A stretch of DNA of 64,000 bases from Paragyromitra xinjiangensis. Lineage: Eukaryota; Ascomycota; Pezizomycetes; Pezizales; Discinaceae. A model generated the notes under the pieces. It saw only the letters and a list, made by a program, of their open reading frames with translations, was not told the DNA's origin and searched no databases. The stretch covers positions 496,001-560,000 of the forward strand of contig JBCAMK010000008.1 in the NCBI GenBank assembly GCA_038503065.1, read 5' to 3'. This document shows positions 58,932 to 64,000 of this stretch, piece by piece. The position numbers were made by a program, and so were the translations under genes. Position 1 is the stretch's first letter. The number at the start of each line of letters is the position of its first letter.

Positions 58932-59730
58932 CTTGGGACTATGTCCATGGGGTTAGGTATCTGTACTGAAGGGAATCCAGGACCGGTATGTGTATAGTAC
59001 TAGCTACGAAACCGCACCAATTGTATATGTAGTTCTATGTTTATACACTGTTACCCTTGTGTATATGTACCTTTGGATGACTCTCGACACTAAAACCAAC
59101 ACTTGCTGGTGGAGAAATACCGTGCACAAACGCCCGAGGGCCCCCAGATAGTGAGAAAGCCATCATCGCTGTCATAATCATCATAAACCCTAAAAACAAG
59201 GGGTAAAAGAAACCATCAAACTCAACTATAATCCATCCCAAAATCAAAAATAGAAAGGAAACGGAGAACAAAACACGCTTAGCTGTATAATACAAGAAAA
59301 AAAGGTATAAGTGATGCCATAATCTAAGAAGGGATACCAATCGAGTCATAACTCATGAAGGTATGCTTGAGGGAAACTAGAAACTAAAAATGAGAAAATA
59401 CACCCATCCACAAAGAGAATAAAGCTGTCAGTAATAATAAACAAAAGCCTCGCAAAAAAAAAAGAGCCACAAAGACAAGAGGGCACAAGACCCATGATAG
59501 TCAACAAACCCTTCCCTTTAACAAACTCGACGCCGTCCGCTAATATAATGTCAAAATACCCATGTGGCCCCCACCAACTAACCCACGCCACTCAAAATGT
59601 ACCCTGCCTGTCTGCACTCATGAAACCCGACCAAAGGTGGTTTCTCCCTCTATTATTTGCACCCCTCCCTTTTCCACTTCAAAACAAAACAGGATCAACA
59701 CCCGCTGCAGATGACAACCCTTCACCAACT
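58932..59730. other. Spacer between convergent genes
   Basis: This lies between rcf1 and the acidic-protein gene. The leftward half reads T-rich on the minus strand, as in a long 3' UTR. Hydrophobic open frames near 59041-59591 come from this T-rich composition. No gene is supported. Confidence 0.5.
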
Positions 59731-61838
59731 TTATACATAACCATCAACAGTCTGCACCAACGGTGTTGGGAGATATAGTGTACTTGGTTTCCCCATCCCA
59801 GTTGTATCCGGTAAAAGTATCTCCTCCATTTCCTCTAAATATTCATCATCTTCCTCGCTATCCCCGTCATCTTCATCGAAGTCCTCGCCATCCTCGGTCT
59901 CGGTCTGATCATCATGGTCGTCCTCTGTTTCCGCCTCTGTCCCTATATCCGTTTCCTCCGCATCTTGATCTAGGACCCTACCCCCAAGATGCACATCTGA
60001 TGGACGAATCTTATATTCAAGTGCTTTCTTCGCTTCGTTGATGAGCTGGTCGGCAATGAATTGGCATCTTTTCAAAGAAACATTCATTTTCGCTGAATTA
60101 TCCAGGAGTTCCTGGTGTTTGGTAAGGTCAAGGTTTAACCTCTTATCCTCTGAAACTTTGTCTTTTTCATCGCTAGCATCTTCTCCAGTTGTATCGGAAT
60201 CTTCCTCCTCCTCTTCTTCTGAGGGCTCTTCTTCCTCTTCCTCCGGCGCCTCAAACTCACTATCCTCCCGAATATGGTAACCTTCGCTGTCATCCGGATC
60301 CACAGCTTTTGTAAATTTACGCCGTTTGGGCATAACCGGAAGCCTGCCAGAACGCGACAACCGTCGATAACGTCTGAGCTCAGCTACTTGCTTCTTCAAT
60401 TGTCGCTCTAATGTCTTATTTATCGCCAACAGGGAAGCATTTGAGATCTCCAGATCAAGAACCTGGAAAAGGACGTAAGCATTGTAGTAACTATCCCTGC
60501 CCCACGAATTTGGTACGTGCATACCTTTCTTTCTCTACGGGCTTTTGCTGCGGCCTCCTCCATGGCTGCGATCTTTTCTTTTGCAGACATCACCGGTGCG
60601 GGAACAATTGCTGGAGGTGAGGATGACCGTCGCGCATACTTTTCCGCCGGAGTTTCCGGAACCTCGGGTTTCGTTACTAGCATTGCCTCTTCCTCCAGTA
60701 GATCCGCCATATCGATGATTGAGCTGATAGAGAGTGTTCGTCCATGCCTCGCTACTATCCCTTCCAGACTCGTTCGCCTCGAGTGAGATTGGGCAGGCGA
60801 TGTTTTGTATGGTGATTGTGGCATTGTAACGGGATTCGGAGATGTTGCGGGAGACGATGACTTCGTCGAAGATGCTGTGAACGGGAAATGGGTCGCATTC
60901 GGAGATCCGGGTGTAACTTGTGGAGAAGGTAGAACAGAACTAATTTCCGACCCTTTGCCAATTTCTGATCCCCCACCAATCACTGACCCTCTGGGCTCCA
61001 GCACTTCCTCAGTCCCATTTGCATATACGAATTTGACATGATTTCGGGGTTCCGGGAAACTTGACGTAGCCAACGACGGGGCCTGCGAAACGAGGGAGTT
61101 CGGGCGAGACCGTGAAGCCCCCACAACAGAACCAGGGCGAGATTCCGGGCGTGACAGGATTGGAAGTGATGGTGAGAGGCTGGGAGGTTCACCCAGTATA
61201 CCTATTGGAGAGGCGCCTGGGGGCCGAGGAGAAAGTAGCGGTGGTGGAATTGGTGACGAGTTTCGAGATGAAGACTGTATACTATTTGCAAAGAAGAATT
61301 TCCCATGACTTGATTGATGGGTGAGTGGAGGTGCCTTCGGAGTCGGCTTTGTGCTTCGGACATCACCTGCACGGAAGAACATAGGGGAAGGACTAGTAGC
61401 TCCATACTGTGACTGCCGAGACTCTGACCTCTCCGACCTTACTGAAACTCGAGACCCAGTAGCGCTAGAAGGTCTTTGGATGTCATCCGCTGCTGAAGGA
61501 GGACGAGAAGGGATGTGTAGTTGGGATATATTCGAGGATATTGTATCCGCCCTATTCTTCCTAGCCGACCTTGGAGAGCGAGTTGTGACGTTGGGATGTA
61601 ACGAGGGGTTTGAGGTAGTACTTGTGACCAAGGGGCGTTGAGCCACACGTGGAGTGGGAGTTGTTGGCGGAGGAAGAGGAGCTTTGTTAGAAGTGGTTCT
61701 ATTGGCAGACATGGTTGAGGGTCTTCTTCGTAATTTTGGATCTGCTGATGTGGATGACATGGAAGAGTTGTTTGTGGTACCTGACGCAGTAGTGGTAGTC
61801 GTGGTTGATGTTGTAATTGTCATGACGGGAACTTTCAT
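59731..61838 (-). CDS. Conserved-looking acidic, serine-rich protein of unknown function
   Basis: Two exons, 61838..60525 and 60462..59731, give 681 residues. I do not recognise a named family. In order: a Thr/Ser-rich start, a long disordered Ser/Pro/Arg region with KFFFANSIQ (about residue 180) and HVKFVYANGTEEVLEPR (about 280), a coiled coil with AKEKIAAMEEAAAKARRERK joined across the intron to LDLEISNASLLAINKTLERQ and LRRYRRLSRSGR, then a very acidic block (Glu/Asp runs). A helical stretch HQELLDNSAKMNVSLKRCQF and a second acidic block end the protein. The two short (K)F(F/V)xAN motifs inside disordered sequence suggest conserved binding motifs. The layout suggests a scaffold or nuclear factor, but this is inference. 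The ATG at 61838 is the first in frame; others follow within 30 codons. Confidence 0.85.
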
Positions 61839-63903
61839 TTCGCAGATAGCATGACAGCCTGAGATGAATAGAGACGATGGTGATGGTTGTTGTTGTGATG
61901 TTTTGTTGTCACGGTTGCTCTTGGTGATGATGGGTCTCGGTTGGAGGTTTGCTGGCTGACCGCCGACAGGTGGGGGAAGGGAAGGAACAACCCTCTTCAG
62001 TGCTGATGTATGTACCTATGCAGAAGAAGTAGACGACGATGCAGTCGAGCGTGAAGCTCGTGGTCACTCAGTCAGGCAGTCAGGTTCCCTTCAAGCAGGA
62101 GGCTAGCTGCATGCACAAGAGCTGAAGCTCTCCAGTGGCCTGCCGAGCCCCCTTCACTCAAACACTCCTATGCCGAAGCGAGCGGAATGTTGACCGAGCG
62201 GGTTAGAGTTGCTGCGAGATTGCTGCGTCCTGGTGTTTTGGCCTCGAGATTCCCGGACAGGTATCGCGCGGCCATGGAACATGGCAACAACCGTTCCACG
62301 CTGTGATTTGATTGGGAATTCCCCGCCCAATTTAAATCTAGGAAATCGCGGGGTAGACAGACATGATGTAGAACCCCCTCATCATGTCACGGTCACGAGG
62401 TATCGGACTTCAGTTTCCCCCCAGGATTGAATTGCAGGTATTTTTCTGAATAAAAGTCTTGGATTTTATTGCATTCCTCTCAAAGCATGCGCCTTTGGAA
62501 CCCGTGTAATAATTCACCAGTCACCGATAACCCGTTAGCCCGTGAAACATCATCAGAAAAACCAGTGAGACAGGACCTACAGATGAGGAGGGTGGAGGCC
62601 ATCTGAATATGCTCATACAAGATGGTCTTAAACGGCTTGATACCGGCCTCAAGATGTTCCCAGTCCTCTATGGTACATACTCCGTCCAATACATACGTAT
62701 ATTGACTCCCCGCCCGATCAGTTCTGAATTTCAGGGCGAAAAACCATTTCCATCAGGACCATAGATGTTAGATGTAAGATAAGAAGTGCAATTAAATAAC
62801 AAGATGATATCACTGCGTGCAATTGGTGTTCGCCAAATCCTACACCTGGCTAGTTGATTCATAGTTCATCACTCGATGAAAGCTCTAGATGAGCATCAGG
62901 AGCAGAAGAAACCTTCTTTATGGTCCCTTATCACCTAAGTTTTGCCCTGTTAGGTTCTTATTAGGGCTGGAGCTATAAGGTCCTTTTTTATCAAATAATA
63001 ACTATTTCCCTCATCGAACCCTGGGATTACCACTTGGCACTTTGTAATATCTAGCCACGACCTAATCACACTGCAGCCCAGAGAATAGAGGGACTGATTA
63101 TACACTCATTCGGAGCACAGGCCCCAAGTATAAACCCCCCCCCCCCCCCTTGTTCCAGGCTTTTATTTTCACCAGCACCGATTTTTCCATTGCTCCAGTA
63201 ATCTCTCTCTGCCTTCCATTATCTTTAGGTTTCCTTTCCATCAACCTCCTACGCACTCTTCTAACCCCCCCAGCCTCCATACCAGTACCATCATGTATCA
63301 ATACCTTCCAGTGCTTATCGTTAAACTCGTCCGTTCTAGGAAATGGGCGAAGTGGCAGGGCTAGAATGGCGACGCAAGATGGCTAATTAGAGCGTGATTG
63401 GCCCCAGGCGCTCTACCACCTTCTCCATAGCTAGATGTGTAAAAAAAGCTACACGTGATCATGGGCTATCACTCGAAGTATAGCGCCGCTCCCTAGTTCG
63501 TCTCAGGGCTCGCATGCACCATTTCGCTATACACCCTTGTCACATAACAACTTCATTATCCGTTCAATTAGGATATCTGCTTTGATATGTGTATTATAGC
63601 CTATCTACGTCTCAAATAGTCATAGCCCCCTGATATATGCTTCCCGGACTTGTAGATAAATGCGATTCCTAGTCGAGAACCTTGTCTTGAGTTTCCCCAG
63701 CAATATTTAGGGGAAATATTAAGATGGTTATCGGCTAAGAGAAATAATTTTGGGGTATTTTATGGGTTAGGGTTATCCATGGCTGAAGCTGTTAGCCGTT
63801 GAAGGAGCCTCAAAGGTGATCTCATCTCACACCACTTTAGAAAGCTTCTAACGCTAAAACCCTCATCGCTCTCCACTACGAGGGGAACTAAAATCACATC
63901 ATA
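61839..63903. other. 2 kb divergent spacer
   Basis: This lies between the acidic-protein start and the MGQGQS start. It has CT/GT-rich sequence near 61860-62080 and a C15 run at about 63135-63149. Open frames are short and unsupported. Confidence 0.5.
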
Positions 63904-63946
63904 ATGGGCCAAGGCCAGTCCGGTGAAGTTCACAAGGCTACAGCAG
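63904..63946 (+). CDS. First exon of a gene, possible proteasome ATPase Rpt2; 3' part outside window
   Basis: An ATG with MGQGQSGEVHKATA ends at a GTATGC donor in phase 1. The N-terminus MGQ(G/S)QSG is an N-myristoylation signal and matches how Rpt2, the 26S proteasome regulatory ATPase, begins in fungi and animals. Residues 8-14 do not distinguish it from other myristoylated proteins, and only 14 codons are visible, so the call is tentative. Confidence 0.35.
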
Positions 63947-64000
63947 GTATGCTCCGTTATTTCGTACCTCACACCACGATGCTGCTAGCTAATCACCCCA

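Noticed and set aside
59041..59591. Hydrophobic minus-strand frames resembling small membrane proteins
   Set aside because: Their Phe/Leu content reflects T-rich 3' UTR sequence; no conserved pattern.

Overview
The window is eukaryotic nuclear DNA from a filamentous ascomycete (Pezizomycotina). Protein genes are split by many short introns, mostly about 50-110 nt, with GTRNGT donors, CTRAY-like branch points and YAG acceptors. The products match ascomycete housekeeping families. A more exact placement, such as an early-diverging class like Pezizomycetes, would be a guess from the intron richness and the long spacers. I found no rRNA, tRNA, CRISPR array or transposon coding region.

I support 20 protein loci and rebuilt exon structures by joining frames across splice sites; every complete model sums to a whole number of codons. 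Left part (1-26.6 kb): the 3' part of an EVE-domain protein (+); a bZIP factor (-) with a 4 kb spacer upstream; a regucalcin/SMP-30 protein (-); an aldehyde dehydrogenase (-) divergent from a UDP-rhamnose-type epimerase/reductase (+); a Caj1/Djp1-type J-protein (+); a class I/II aminotransferase (-); and an RPEL-repeat protein (-) divergent from nibrin/Nbs1 (+).

Middle (26.6-50.2 kb): a 5.6 kb gene-empty spacer, a putative F-box protein (+), the ER phosphoinositide phosphatase Sac1 (-), the MICOS subunit Mic60 (-), a Rab5 GTPase (-) divergent from a PHAF1/UPF0183 protein (+), and DNA polymerase kappa (-).

Right part (50.2-64 kb): a 3.7 kb spacer with short repeats, an unrecognised single-exon gene (+), threonine dehydratase Ilv1 (-) divergent from Rcf1 (+), an unrecognised acidic, serine-rich ascomycete-type protein (-), and the first exon of a gene beginning MGQGQS (+).

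The genes do not form a metabolic cluster. Themes recur (mitochondria: ilv1, rcf1, mic60; DNA damage: nbs1, polymerase kappa; endomembranes: sac1, rab5, PHAF1), but this looks like ordinary gene order. I did not find a convincing undescribed system. The most unusual signals are an 8-nt microexon in the aldehyde dehydrogenase, a strongly over-represented palindrome TACATGTA in non-coding DNA, a presequence-like open frame with no ATG upstream of ilv1, and two unrecognised genes.
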